Of a stretch of 64,000 nucleotides of DNA, positions 17,152-26,455 are shown piece after piece. A program made the translations under genes and the position numbers. The notes under the pieces were generated by a model. It ran no database searches. It had not been told where the DNA came from and saw only the letters and a program-made list of their open reading frames with translations. Source of the DNA: Ga0077527 sp964433345 (GTDB lineage: Bacteria > Pseudomonadota > Gammaproteobacteria > Burkholderiales > SG8-41). The DNA lies in the NCBI GenBank assembly GCA_964433345.1, contig CAYSQJ010000012.1, positions 6,820-70,819 on the forward strand, read 5' to 3'. Every line of letters starts with the position of its first letter. The stretch's first letter is position 1.

Positions 17152-18720
17152 ATGGACATGCATCAAGTACAAAATTGGGCCGTAACCAAACCCGTGGTCA
17201 CTTCTCGTGGCGGCGTTGTTTCTTCACAAAACCGGATTGCCAGCGAGGCTGGAGCACGGGTACTGGCAGCAGGCGGCAACGCAATCGATGCGGCGGTGAC
17301 CACAGGGTTCGCATTGGCGGCGGTTGAGCCCTGGAACAGCGGCTTGGGCGGCGTCGGCTTCATGATGGTTTACCTTGCCCGGGAGAACCTGGTTCATGTA
17401 ATCGATTTCGGCCCGATTTCCCCATGCGAACTCAATCCGGCTGATTATCCGCTGACCGGAGGATTTACCAGTGATTTGTTTACCTGGCCGACAGTCAAGG
17501 ACGACCGCAATGTTCACGGTCCGATGTCCATCGCGGTCCCGGGCCACGTTGACGGCCTGGCCACGGCCCTTGAACGCTTCGGCTCGCTGCCTTTTGCAGA
17601 TGCAATCAATCCGGCGATCAAGCTTGCCGAGGACGGCATTGCCGTCGACTGGTATCTCACCCTGAAAATCGCGACCATGGCCAGGGAACTGTCGCTTTAT
17701 TCAACCACCCGGGACATCTGGCTGCCCGATGGCCTGCCACCCGTCACGATGCCCGGCGCACCATTGAAAAGGCTGAAGCTTACCGGCCTTGCGGCTACCA
17801 TGCGCCGCCTTGCCGAAGCAGGTCCCCGTGATTTCTACGAAGGCGAGATTGCCGCCGGAATCATCCGCGATATCAAGGCGATGGGTGGAAACCTGTCACA
17901 GCAGGATCTCGCGAAATTTCATGCACGTATCGTTGCGCCCATCGAGACGGAATATGGCGGCGCGCAATTCGCACTGCCGCCGCAGCTGACCGCGGGCCCG
18001 ACGATGCTGCGCGCCCTCGAGCCTTTGCGCAGTGCGGATTTCCGGCGTGGAACACTCGACTCCAAGGCGTTCATCGCCTATGCCGGGGCCTTGCGCGACG
18101 CCTACGCCGAAAGGCTGACCACCATGGGCGACAACAGCGATCACCGTGATCCTTCCACGACAACACACCTCAACGTCATCGACGCGGAAGGCAACATGGT
18201 TGCGCTGACCCAGACCCTTCTTTCGGTCTTCGGATCCAAGGTGGTGTTGCCGTCCAGCGGCGTCCTGATGAACAACGGCATCATGTGGTTCGATCCGACT
18301 CCGGGTTCGCCCAACAGTCTCGCTCCCGGAAAGCGGGCGTTATCGAACATGTGTCCCGTCATCGCAAGACGCGGAGGAAAGCCGTGGTTTGCGATCGGCG
18401 CCTCCGGAGGACGCAAAATCCTGCCTGCTGTCTACCAGATCAGCTCGTTCATCATCGATCACGGCCTGTCTCTGGCCGATGCATTCCATCATCCCCGTAT
18501 CGATGCCAGTGGCGGGGATAGTGTCGGCGTGGATCCCAGGCTTTCTGAAGCCATCCGTTCGGCACTCAAGAATCAATTTCCGGTGAATCCCACCGAACTG
18601 GTGGTTTATCCGACAAATTTTGCATGCCCCAGCGCGGTGCTGCGTGACCCGGAATCGGGCGTATATCAGGGCATCAGTGACGTGATGTCGCCATGGTCAG
18701 GCGCCGTCGGTGCATCCTGA
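17152..18720 (+). CDS. Gamma-glutamyltransferase-family protein without signal peptide
   Basis: 522 residues of the Ntn-hydrolase gamma-glutamyltranspeptidase family. N-terminal GGNAIDAAVTTGFALAAVEP and NSGLGGVGFM are typical of the large subunit. The autocatalytic cleavage and nucleophile site is Thr337 in STTTHLNVIDAEGNMV, and the small subunit holds ALSNMCPVIARRGGKPWFAI and GASGGRKILPAV. Homologues cleave gamma-glutamyl bonds or, in some branches, acylated amines. There is no signal peptide, so unlike GGT of Escherichia coli it should act in the cytoplasm. ATG 17152 has a second in-frame ATG two codons later. The gene is divergent from the UxaA dehydratase and precedes a Bug receptor; an oxoprolinase-like gene pair lies a few kb downstream on the other strand. 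Confidence 0.88.
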   Translation: MDMHQVQNWAVTKPVVTSRGGVVSSQNRIASEAGARVLAAGGNAIDAAVTTGFALAAVEPWNSGLGGVGFMMVYLARENLVHVIDFGPISPCELNPADYPLTGGFTSDLFTWPTVKDDRNVHGPMSIAVPGHVDGLATALERFGSLPFADAINPAIKLAEDGIAVDWYLTLKIATMARELSLYSTTRDIWLPDGLPPVTMPGAPLKRLKLTGLAATMRRLAEAGPRDFYEGEIAAGIIRDIKAMGGNLSQQDLAKFHARIVAPIETEYGGAQFALPPQLTAGPTMLRALEPLRSADFRRGTLDSKAFIAYAGALRDAYAERLTTMGDNSDHRDPSTTTHLNVIDAEGNMVALTQTLLSVFGSKVVLPSSGVLMNNGIMWFDPTPGSPNSLAPGKRALSNMCPVIARRGGKPWFAIGASGGRKILPAVYQISSFIIDHGLSLADAFHHPRIDASGGDSVGVDPRLSEAIRSALKNQFPVNPTELVVYPTNFACPSAVLRDPESGVYQGISDVMSPWSGAVGAS

Positions 18721-19023
18721 TTGGACGGCACGGAAATTGCTGAACCTGGCTCCTGCTCGCAGCTGTGAATTGATCGCGGTCAACTTGCCAGTAGAACCCC
18801 GAAATCTGCAGTCCGCGACCTCTGCAGTATTCGGAGATGCTTGCCGGCATTCACGATATGGAACAGTAAGGGCGAAATATCCGCCAGAATCCGGTGATCA
18901 CGGACACTTCAGGCATCTGCGGTATTAGTATTGGCAGAAGCGGCAACAGAAAAGCTGCAGTACACCCCGGCACAAGGCAATCGGGATGCGCCGGATCATA
19001 ATTTTTCGATCGAGGAGAAGTTC
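18721..19023. other. Intergenic stretch between gamma-glutamyltransferase and Bug genes
   Basis: These 303 bases hold no convincing gene. The only in-frame extension is an upstream continuation of the Bug reading frame from 18931, which lacks a signal peptide and family similarity. The segment presumably carries the promoter of the Bug gene and its leader, ending in the Shine-Dalgarno GAGGAG at about 19012-19019. No strong hairpin with a T-run, no tRNA and no repeat was seen. Confidence 0.5.
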
Positions 19024-20010
19024 ATGCATAAATCCTTCCGTCTTTTCCGCCATTCCCTGATTGCCGGTTTATTTGCGGTTACGGCCGCGCCGGCGGCGGC
19101 ACAGGATGCCAGCAACTTCCCGACGCGCCCGATGCGCATCATCACCGGATATCTGCCCGGCGGCGTCAGCGACACCATTGCCCGGACTATGGCCACGCAG
19201 CTGGGCGAGCAAATGGGGCAACGCATCATCATTGACGGACGGCCCGGTGCAGGTGGCACACTGGCGATGGAAATCGCCGCAAACGCCACACCGGACGGCT
19301 ATACCCTGTTCATGGGACAGCCCGTAATCACGATCAGCCCCAACTTCAAGCGCAGACCCTCCTACGACCCGATCAAGGCCTTCGCGCCCTTATCGGTAAT
19401 TGGCCTCGGCGCCACGATGATGATGAGCAACCCTTCGCTTCCCGCAAACAATGTCAAGGAGCTGATTGCTTACGGTAAATCCCAGCCTCCCGGAAAAATG
19501 CTGTTCGGACATTCAGGACAAGGCTCCACCAACCACCTTGCGGGCGAGCTTTTTTCGGTGATGAGTGGCATCAAGCTGACGCCAGTCGCCTACAAAGGTG
19601 CCGCCGCCAACATCCTGGCAACAATACAGGGTGAAGTTCAACTCGGTTTCCTTCCGGTGCTGGCTGCCCTGCCACAGATCAAGGCTGGCAGGCTGAAAGC
19701 GCTGGGGGTTACCGGTTCAAAGCGCGCCAAGGCTGCGCCACAGGTTCCGACGATCGCGGAAACGCTCCCCGGCTATGAAGTGCCGGTCTGGTACGGACTG
19801 ATGGCGCCAGCTGCGACTCCGAAAGCGATCACCGGCAAACTCAACCAGGAAATCAAGAAAGCCCTGGAGGTATCGTCAGTCGTAGATAAACTTGAAAACC
19901 AGGGTATCGAAACAAATTACACGACAATCGCCGAGTTCGAGAAGCTGATCCAGGAGGACGCCGCACGCTGGGCCAAGCTGGTGAAGGACGCCGGCATCGT
20001 GCTCCAGTAA
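19024..20010 (+). CDS. Bug/TctC-family periplasmic solute-binding receptor
   Basis: 328 residues from ATG 19024, preceded by GAGGAG and followed by a signal peptide (MHKSFRLFRHSLIAGLFAV, cleavage near APAAAQDAS). Motifs are FPTRPMRIITGYLPGGVSD, IIDGRPGAGGTLAMEIA, PDGYTLFMG and PVAYKGAAANILATIQGE. Family knowledge: periplasmic capture of small carboxylates for tripartite transporters or signalling. Context places it between a gamma-glutamyltransferase and convergent genes for a FAD amine oxidase and HyuA/HyuB, so the ligand may be a gamma-glutamyl compound or a cyclic amide; this is inference. The stop lies 6 bases from the convergent oxidase stop. No TctA/TctB is encoded nearby. Confidence 0.9.
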   Translation: MHKSFRLFRHSLIAGLFAVTAAPAAAQDASNFPTRPMRIITGYLPGGVSDTIARTMATQLGEQMGQRIIIDGRPGAGGTLAMEIAANATPDGYTLFMGQPVITISPNFKRRPSYDPIKAFAPLSVIGLGATMMMSNPSLPANNVKELIAYGKSQPPGKMLFGHSGQGSTNHLAGELFSVMSGIKLTPVAYKGAAANILATIQGEVQLGFLPVLAALPQIKAGRLKALGVTGSKRAKAAPQVPTIAETLPGYEVPVWYGLMAPAATPKAITGKLNQEIKKALEVSSVVDKLENQGIETNYTTIAEFEKLIQEDAARWAKLVKDAGIVLQ

Positions 20011-20016
20011 CTTCAG

Positions 20017-21348
20017 CTAGATTTTCAGCGCATCGAGAAGGCGGTAGTAGCCGGCTACCGCCTTCATCGCAGGGATGCGGAGAGCGTGAAAGGGAATGCG
20101 CTGAAAATTATCCCCGCCCATCGGCCCCGCATCCAGCGGTTCGTTGCGGACAAGCATCGCCAGCATTTTTCCCAGAAGACCGGTCAACACCACGCCGCGC
20201 CCGCCGTAGCCCATCGCATATGCCGTCCGCGGGCTCAGCCGCCCCACGTGCGGGAAGTCGTCCAGCGTCACCGCGACCTTTCCCGACCAGCGGAATTCAA
20301 CTGCCGTGTCTTGCAGTGACGGAAAAGTTTCACGCAACCGATCTTCAAGACCGGAATAGACTTCCGGCGATTCCTGTCCGGTCAATGAACCCCTGCCTCC
20401 GAACATCAGCCGGTTTCCAGGCGCGATGCGGTAATAGTTCAGCAGATGTCGTGTGTCGGACACCAGTTGTCTTTCGGGAAGCAGCCGGTCAAGCACTGCC
20501 TCTGCCAACGGTGCAGTGGCAATGACCGATGTCGATACCGGCACCACGCGGCGATCCAGGTCGGTGCCAAATCGATGCAGTGCGGTATAGGCATTCGTTG
20601 CGACAATCAAATGACGCGCCCGCACTCCCCCACCCGGGGTCGACAGTGCAACCCCTGAGGAGTCCTCGGAAACGCCGACTACGGAAGTATTCGTGTACAC
20701 CGGCACCCCGGACTCCGCGAGACCGTTGGCCAGGCCGCGGACATAGTCAAGGGGGTGGATTCCCGCTGCCCTTGGATCCAGATAACCGCCGACATAACAA
20801 TCCGTGCCGCAAAGCTCCGCGGTCTCAGCACGTGTCAGCATCCGCGGCGCCCGGTCATTTACAGTTGCAAGCCAGTCGATGTCCGCTTCGAGCATCCGGA
20901 TGGCGGCGCCTCCGTTTGCGGCGGTGATATGGCCGTGGCGGGCGAAGCCGCAGTCAATGCCGATCTCGCTGACCATGGATTCCATCGTATCCAGCGCTTC
21001 CAGCAGCAGCCTATGCAGCCGTATTGCGACAGATTCGCCATGGCGCCGCGCGAGCCCGGCCCAGGGAGTTTTGTAGCGCAGCACGGCCATTCCGCCGTTG
21101 CGCCCGCTGGCTCCCCAACCGATATCGTTTGTTTCCAGAACGGCGCAAGCCACACCGGCACGTGACAGATGGTAGGCGGCTGACAGGCCGGTAAATCCCC
21201 CGCCGATGATCGCCACATCGGTTTGAATGTCGGATTCCAGCTGCGGAAATGCCCTAGCCGGATGTGCGCTGGCCGCCCACAGGGATTGCGGATGCGCGCG
21301 GGAACCGGCGCTGTTCAAAGCTTCGTTCAAGCCGTTTTCTTGTAGCAA
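20017..21348 (-). CDS. FAD-dependent amine oxidoreductase, DAO/PuuB-like
   Basis: 443 residues. An N-terminal dinucleotide-binding fold (DVAIIGGGFTGLSAAYHLSR, about residues 44-63) is followed by the second FAD motif WGASGRNGGM and a C-terminal region with RLSPRTAYAMGYGGRGVVL typical of D-amino-acid/glycine/sarcosine oxidase relatives and gamma-glutamylputrescine oxidase PuuB. These enzymes oxidise a C-N bond of an amine or N-substituted amino acid to an imine. The start overlaps the end of hyuB by 22 bases, so the three genes hyuA-hyuB-oxidase look like one operon. Sarcosine or another N-alkyl amino acid formed by hydantoin opening is a plausible substrate. The exact reaction is not determined. 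Confidence 0.87.
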   Translation of the reverse strand: MLQENGLNEALNSAGSRAHPQSLWAASAHPARAFPQLESDIQTDVAIIGGGFTGLSAAYHLSRAGVACAVLETNDIGWGASGRNGGMAVLRYKTPWAGLARRHGESVAIRLHRLLLEALDTMESMVSEIGIDCGFARHGHITAANGGAAIRMLEADIDWLATVNDRAPRMLTRAETAELCGTDCYVGGYLDPRAAGIHPLDYVRGLANGLAESGVPVYTNTSVVGVSEDSSGVALSTPGGGVRARHLIVATNAYTALHRFGTDLDRRVVPVSTSVIATAPLAEAVLDRLLPERQLVSDTRHLLNYYRIAPGNRLMFGGRGSLTGQESPEVYSGLEDRLRETFPSLQDTAVEFRWSGKVAVTLDDFPHVGRLSPRTAYAMGYGGRGVVLTGLLGKMLAMLVRNEPLDAGPMGGDNFQRIPFHALRIPAMKAVAGYYRLLDALKI

Positions 21349-23006
21349 TCGCGCGCGGCATCAATGCTGACTTTGCCGTTGGCGATGTCCTCGTTCAGCG
21401 CGCAGCGCTCATCCGGATTGCCGAAACCGCCGCCTCCCGGCGTTTCGACAACGACCCGGTCACCCTTGTTGAGCATTGTCAGTATCTTGGACGGAATAAC
21501 TTCTTCGGAGCCGTCATTGCGGATTATCGTCGAGCGAGCCGGAGCGCCGGGCATGCCGCCGCACAGTCCCGGAGCGGCGCTGAAATGCCGTTCACCACGA
21601 TGCGTGAACGTCACGCCGTCGGCGAGAATCTCGTACTCGCGAACCACACCAAGTCCGCCACGGGACTTGCCGGGTCCGCCGGAGTCGCGACGCAACTCGA
21701 CGCGGCGCAGCCTGATGGGCGCCTCCATTTCCAGCGCTTCAGCCGGAAGGTTCATGCAGTTGCTGGCATCGGTGTCGACCACGTCGACGCCGTCAAGCCC
21801 ATCCGCCGCCCCGCTGCCGCCGGCAATCAATTCGCCGACGATGAATCGCTTGCCATCCGCCCCCTTCCCGCCAAAAGCCACAACCAGCAGGGTGCCGGCC
21901 GCAGGTGCCGCAACCCGGTCCGGCAATTCTTCCGCGAGCGCGCTGACCATTGAAGTCGCGATCCGCTTGATGGTCGAGGTCCGGGCATTCACCGGCGCAG
22001 GCTCCACGGGATTGACGAGCGAGCCCTCCGGCAACTTCAGGCTCACGGGCCGAAAACAACCGCCATTTGTCGGGATGGTGGGGTCGGTCAGAACGCGTAC
22101 CGCGTAATACGCCGCGGCCCGGGAACCCGATGGCACGCAATTCATCGGCCCCTTGACCTGAGGGCTGCTGCCGGACATGTCGAATTCGATCGTGCCGTCG
22201 CGCAGGGTCACGGCAACTTCGATCCTCAGCCTCTTGTCCAGATCGATGCCGTCGTTATCCATCTCGTCCACGTAACGGTAGGTGCCATTCGGGATTTTCT
22301 TCAGCGCCTCCCGGGTCATGATCTCGGAGCGGTCCAGCAATTCATCGAAAATCGCCATCAGCAGATCGGCGCCGTAGACATCCGCCAGCTCCTGCAGGCG
22401 CCGCGCACCGACATTGCAGGCGGCAAGCTGCGCATTGAGGTCGCCCATCAGCGTATCGGGCAGGCGGGAATTCTGGCGCAGCAGCGCTACCAGGGTGTCG
22501 TTGTAGGCACCCGCCTCCCGGAACTTCAGCGGCGGAATGCGCAGGCCCTCCTGATAGATCTCCGTCGAATTCGTTGGCAGGGAACCCGGTGAGTAACCGC
22601 CGACGTCGCCGTGGTGTGTCATTGTCGCCGACAGCGCAATGATCCGCCCGCGGTGGAAAACCGGCGTCATGATCGCGATGTCCGGCAAGTGGGTTCCACC
22701 GCAATAGGGATCATTGAGGATGTAGGCATCCCCTTCGCGCATGCTGTCCAGAGGGTAACGCTCCAGCATGCTCAGGATTGTCGGAATGAGGGTGGCGAGG
22801 TGCACGGGAATCGCACAGGCCTGGGCCAGGGTTTCCGCCCGGACGGTAAACAGGCTCGCCGAGGTATCCAGCCCTTCCTTGACGATCGGCGAGAAAGAAC
22901 TTTTCAGCAGCGTCAACTCCATTTCGTTGGCGATGCCTTCGAGCTTGTTGCGGATCACCTCGGCAGTGATCGGATCGACGACTTCCGTCCTCTCCACGCG
23001 GTTCAT
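21327..23006 (-). CDS. hyuB: Hydantoinase/oxoprolinase subunit B
   Basis: 559 residues of the HyuB family. Near the N-terminus is DPITAEVIRNKLEGIANEME, then AYILNDPYCGGTHLPDIAIM and MTHHGDVGGYSPGSLP, with metal-site candidates among these His and Asp residues. The C-terminal glycine-rich part reads VVVETPGGGGFGNP. HyuA and HyuB together hydrolyse cyclic amides such as N-methylhydantoin or 5-oxoproline with ATP; in some organisms the pair is fused. The start overlaps the hyuA stop by 4 bases (ATGA at 23003-23006), so translation is coupled. Conservation identifies the family but does not separate hydantoinase from 5-oxoprolinase or acetophenone-carboxylase-like members. Confidence 0.9.
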   Translation of the reverse strand: MNRVERTEVVDPITAEVIRNKLEGIANEMELTLLKSSFSPIVKEGLDTSASLFTVRAETLAQACAIPVHLATLIPTILSMLERYPLDSMREGDAYILNDPYCGGTHLPDIAIMTPVFHRGRIIALSATMTHHGDVGGYSPGSLPTNSTEIYQEGLRIPPLKFREAGAYNDTLVALLRQNSRLPDTLMGDLNAQLAACNVGARRLQELADVYGADLLMAIFDELLDRSEIMTREALKKIPNGTYRYVDEMDNDGIDLDKRLRIEVAVTLRDGTIEFDMSGSSPQVKGPMNCVPSGSRAAAYYAVRVLTDPTIPTNGGCFRPVSLKLPEGSLVNPVEPAPVNARTSTIKRIATSMVSALAEELPDRVAAPAAGTLLVVAFGGKGADGKRFIVGELIAGGSGAADGLDGVDVVDTDASNCMNLPAEALEMEAPIRLRRVELRRDSGGPGKSRGGLGVVREYEILADGVTFTHRGERHFSAAPGLCGGMPGAPARSTIIRNDGSEEVIPSKILTMLNKGDRVVVETPGGGGFGNPDERCALNEDIANGKVSIDAARDCYKKTA

Positions 23007-25075
23007 TTCTGTTCTCCCTGCGTCAATATCAGGTTTCCGCGGTCATCGACCTCGGCCCGCCACCCGGGTTCGATCACGGTGGTGGTGTCAGCCTGCTCGA
23101 CGATTGCCGGACCGCAGAACTTCATTCCGGGCCTGATTTTCATGCGCTCGTATACCTGGGCCTCTACAAAGCCGCCGGAATGTTCGGTCAGGATGGGGCG
23201 CGCGCCCTTGCGGGGGTCCCCTTCAGCGGGCACATGGATAGCGTCGCCGCCGGTGCCCGAAGCACGGGCCTGGTGCACGCTGCGCAGGTTGACGAACTTC
23301 ACGGGGCCTTCCGTGCTGTGACCGTACATGCGGTCATGTGCCGTATAGAAGTCCCTGCGTACCTGCTCAATGACATCCGGGCCGGGCTTCAGAGGTATTT
23401 CAATATGATAGGACTGCCCCACATAACAAACGTCGGCGAAATACTGCACGGTCACCGCTTCCTTGGCGACGCCCTCGATTGCCATCAGCTCGGCGCATTG
23501 CCGGTCGAGTGCCTTCAATTCCCGCTCCAGGTCACCGGCGGCAGCCTTGTCCAGCGAATCGTGAAACGCCGTCGCCGCCTCGTGCTCCACCGGTGCCGCA
23601 AGCAGCCCCGAGGCCGACAGGACCCCCGGACACAGCGGAACAATGACGCGCCGCATGCCGAGTTCCCTTGCCAGGGCAGCGGCATGCACCGGGCCGCCTC
23701 CGCCCAGCGGTATCAGGCTGAAGCGGCGCGGATCGATGCCCCGTTTCACCGACACGAAACGGATGCCTTCCGCCATATTGGCATTGACTACCCTGTGGAT
23801 GCCCAGTGCCGCCTGCTCCACCGACATGCCCAGCGGACCGGCGATTTTTTCCTCGATGGCACGACGGGACAGTTCCGGTTGCAGGCGCAGGGCCCCCCCT
23901 GCGAAATAGGACGGGTCGACATAGCCGAGCACGATCGACGCATCGGTGACGGTCGGCTGCTCGCCCCCGCGTCCGTAGCAGGCGGGTCCGGGTTCGGAAC
24001 CGGCAGAGGCAGGACCGACGCGCAGGGATTTCGCGGCATCGAGCCATGCGATGCTGCCACCACCGGCACCAATGGCATTGACGTCGACCATCGGTACCCT
24101 CACCGCGTATCCGTCGAGCATGCCTTCGGCGGCGATCAGTGGTTTTCCGCGGCTGATCAGCGCGATGTCCGCGCTGGTGCCGCCGATGTCTATGGTGATG
24201 ATGTCATCGTGACCCGCGCTCTCTCCGGCCATGCTGCCGCCGATCACCCCGGCCGCAGGTCCCGAGAGAAACAGGCGGACAGGCCGCCGCCGCGCGATTT
24301 TGGAGGATGCCACGCCACCCCTCGACTGCATGATCTGCAGGGCCGAGCCGACACGGTTGCCCTCCAGATCGCTTTCCATGTTCTCGAGATAGCGGTCAAT
24401 GACCGGCTTCAGGTAGGCGTCGAAGGCAGTAATGCAGGTGCGCTCATACTCCCGGAATGCCGGATCAACATCGCAGGACAGCGACACCATCAGTTCCGGA
24501 TGCGTCTCACTGATGATTTCTGCAACCCGGCGTTCATGCGTCGGATTGAGGAACGAAAACAGGAAGGACACCGCGATGGCTTTTACCCCGGCCTGTGCCA
24601 GGTCTTCGACTTCCCGCCTCACAGCGTCCTCGTCGAGAACCACCAGCACTTTCCCGGTGGAGGTCACGCGCTCGGGGACTTCACGGCGCAGGGCGCCAGG
24701 GACCAGAAACACCGGCGTCTCCGGCTTCAGCATCACGCTGTACACCGAGTGGCGGTTCTGGCGCCCGATTTCCAGCGTGTCGCGGAATCCCCGGGTCGTG
24801 ATCAACCCGATCTTCGCACCTTTGCGCTCGAGCACGGCATTGGTCGCAACCGTCGTGCCGTGGACGAAGCGCACGATCTGCTCGGGAGAGACACCCCACT
24901 CCCTGGCCATATGCTGGACAGCATGCAGTACGCCGGCGCTCGGATTCGCGCGCGTCGTCGGTATCTTGACCAGCCGCATGGTTCCGTTGTCACTGCGACA
25001 AACCACATCGGTAAACGTGCCGCCAATATCGACGCCGACTTCAAATTTTTGCGTCGGCTGTGCAGAAAAGGTCAT
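23003..25075 (-). CDS. hyuA: Hydantoinase/oxoprolinase subunit A
   Basis: 690 residues of the HyuA family. The ATP-binding ASKHA-type first motif is EVGVDIGGTFTDVVC at about residues 12-26, then VRFVHGTTVATNAVLERKGA, the TTRGFRDTLEIGRQNR region and ITIDIGGTSADIALI at the second phosphate motif. HyuA phosphorylates or otherwise activates the cyclic amide with ATP so that HyuB can open it. The length is standard and no internal break is seen. It heads a three-gene minus-strand operon (hyuA, hyuB, FAD oxidase). Upstream lies a 239-base divergent region shared with a Gfo/Idh gene. Candidate substrates are 5-oxoproline, given the nearby gamma-glutamyltransferase, or a hydantoin. Confidence 0.9.
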   Translation of the reverse strand: MTFSAQPTQKFEVGVDIGGTFTDVVCRSDNGTMRLVKIPTTRANPSAGVLHAVQHMAREWGVSPEQIVRFVHGTTVATNAVLERKGAKIGLITTRGFRDTLEIGRQNRHSVYSVMLKPETPVFLVPGALRREVPERVTSTGKVLVVLDEDAVRREVEDLAQAGVKAIAVSFLFSFLNPTHERRVAEIISETHPELMVSLSCDVDPAFREYERTCITAFDAYLKPVIDRYLENMESDLEGNRVGSALQIMQSRGGVASSKIARRRPVRLFLSGPAAGVIGGSMAGESAGHDDIITIDIGGTSADIALISRGKPLIAAEGMLDGYAVRVPMVDVNAIGAGGGSIAWLDAAKSLRVGPASAGSEPGPACYGRGGEQPTVTDASIVLGYVDPSYFAGGALRLQPELSRRAIEEKIAGPLGMSVEQAALGIHRVVNANMAEGIRFVSVKRGIDPRRFSLIPLGGGGPVHAAALARELGMRRVIVPLCPGVLSASGLLAAPVEHEAATAFHDSLDKAAAGDLERELKALDRQCAELMAIEGVAKEAVTVQYFADVCYVGQSYHIEIPLKPGPDVIEQVRRDFYTAHDRMYGHSTEGPVKFVNLRSVHQARASGTGGDAIHVPAEGDPRKGARPILTEHSGGFVEAQVYERMKIRPGMKFCGPAIVEQADTTTVIEPGWRAEVDDRGNLILTQGEQK

Positions 25076-25123
25076 CAGGATTTCCGGGAGAAATTAACGA
25101 GTACGGTCAGCAATTTATGTCGC

Positions 25124-25133
25124 CAGTATACTG
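25124..25133. promoter_or_regulatory. Palindrome CAGTATACTG upstream of hyuA
   Basis: A perfect 10-base palindrome lies 49 bases before the hyuA start in the hyuA-Gfo/Idh divergent region. TATACT inside it could serve as a -10 hexamer on the minus strand, and the GTATAC core is common in operators of GntR/FCD regulators. No such regulator gene is in the window, so this is only a candidate operator or promoter. Confidence 0.25.
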
Positions 25134-25314
25134 AAGCCATTCGCTGTTTGAGCGCCCGACGGCATCAATTCCAAATCGTGACCATCTCAACTCCATCGGT
25201 ACGCCCTGATGCAAGTCGAATTTGACCGCTCCTGCCGGCTGCACTGCCCGCATTCAAGGCAGAATCATGCACAATGCAGGTAAATCGGTTCACTGCAAAC
25301 TGCCAAGGAAATTC

Positions 25315-26409
25315 ATGATCAATGCCGCAATTATTGGCCTGGGACGCTGGGGTCAGAACCTCGTCAATAGCGTTCAAGGCAAAAGCCGCCATATAAAATT
25401 CGTAGCCGGCGCCGTGCGCCATCCTGAGCGCGTGCAGGACTATGCCGACAGCCAGGGCATCCGGCTTTACGATGACTATCGCAAACTGCTGTCTGACCCG
25501 CATGTGGATGCCGTGGTGCTGGCCACGCCCCACAGCCTGCATGCCGAACTGATCATTGCCGCGGCCCGTGCAGGCAAGCATGTTTTCACCGAAAAACCGT
25601 TCACGCTCACCACTGAATCAGCAAAAGATGCCGTCCGGGCCTGCACCAGGCGTGGCGTTACCCTGGCAGTGGGCTACAACTGGCGCTTCCAGCCGGCTTT
25701 GCAGGAGATACGCCGCATGCTCGATGACGGCCGGCTTGGCAAGCTGCTGCATGTCGAGGGCAATTTTTGCGGCCCCAGCGTCTACTGGTATCCGAAGGAA
25801 CACTGGCGGCAAAAAAGCGAGGAAGGCCCTGGCGGTGGAATGACCGGCCGTGGCGTGCATGTGGTGGATGCCATGCTGTATCTCGCCGGACAGGTGGATA
25901 CCGTTTATGCACAAAGTTTCCGTCGCGCCCTGGCCTACGGTATCGACGACACCACATCGATGCTGTTCCGCTTCAAAGAGGGAGCCAGCGGGTATCTGGG
26001 CACTTTCATCGCCACGGCCGAAACCTGGCGCATGCAGGTGTTTGGTTCAAAAGGCTGGGTCGAGGTCGGTGATGTCGAACACCTCAATACCTGGCAGATG
26101 AAGGTTTGCCTGCTCAATCCGCAGGACTTGCGGGAGCGTCGTCGCCCCGAGGTCGTGACTTTTCCGGACACCAGCACCGAGCGCGCGGAACTGGAAAATT
26201 TTGCACAGGCGGTGGAACGCCGGATGCCACTGGCAATTGCCGGAGGTGACGAAATTCACGGCGTCACCGTACTCGAATCTATCCTTCAATCGGCAAGCAG
26301 CGGCAAACCGGTAAAAATAGGCAAAGGTGTAAAGCCGGCAAAACGCAAGCCAAAGGCGGCCGGACGCACCACCCCGGCACGGAAAAGACCGGTCGCCAAG
26401 AAAAAGTAA
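25315..26409 (+). CDS. Gfo/Idh/MocA oxidoreductase with lysine-rich C-terminal tail
   Basis: 364 residues from ATG 25315. The N-terminal Rossmann motif MINAAIIGLGRWGQNLV binds NAD(P), followed by the family motif FTEKPFTLT carrying the conserved Lys, and a C-terminal domain with EGASGYLGTFIATAETWRM. The enzyme should oxidise or reduce a sugar, cyclitol or related alcohol in the cytoplasm. The last 31 residues (from KIGKGVKP) contain 10 Lys and 4 Arg with Ala/Pro, an apparently disordered tail resembling those of histone H1-like bacterial proteins and unusual for this family. It is divergent from hyuA and convergent with the PuuE-like deacetylase; a strongly AT-rich 46-base spacer follows it. 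Confidence 0.85.
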   Translation: MINAAIIGLGRWGQNLVNSVQGKSRHIKFVAGAVRHPERVQDYADSQGIRLYDDYRKLLSDPHVDAVVLATPHSLHAELIIAAARAGKHVFTEKPFTLTTESAKDAVRACTRRGVTLAVGYNWRFQPALQEIRRMLDDGRLGKLLHVEGNFCGPSVYWYPKEHWRQKSEEGPGGGMTGRGVHVVDAMLYLAGQVDTVYAQSFRRALAYGIDDTTSMLFRFKEGASGYLGTFIATAETWRMQVFGSKGWVEVGDVEHLNTWQMKVCLLNPQDLRERRRPEVVTFPDTSTERAELENFAQAVERRMPLAIAGGDEIHGVTVLESILQSASSGKPVKIGKGVKPAKRKPKAAGRTTPARKRPVAKKK

Positions 26410-26455
26410 AATTATATTTATAATCAATTACTTACAATAACATTCCGACACGGAG

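Noticed and set aside
23180..25225. 681-codon open frame opposite hyuA
   Set aside because: Antisense to a complete hyuA, rich in His/Arg/Gln without family motifs; a codon-bias shadow.
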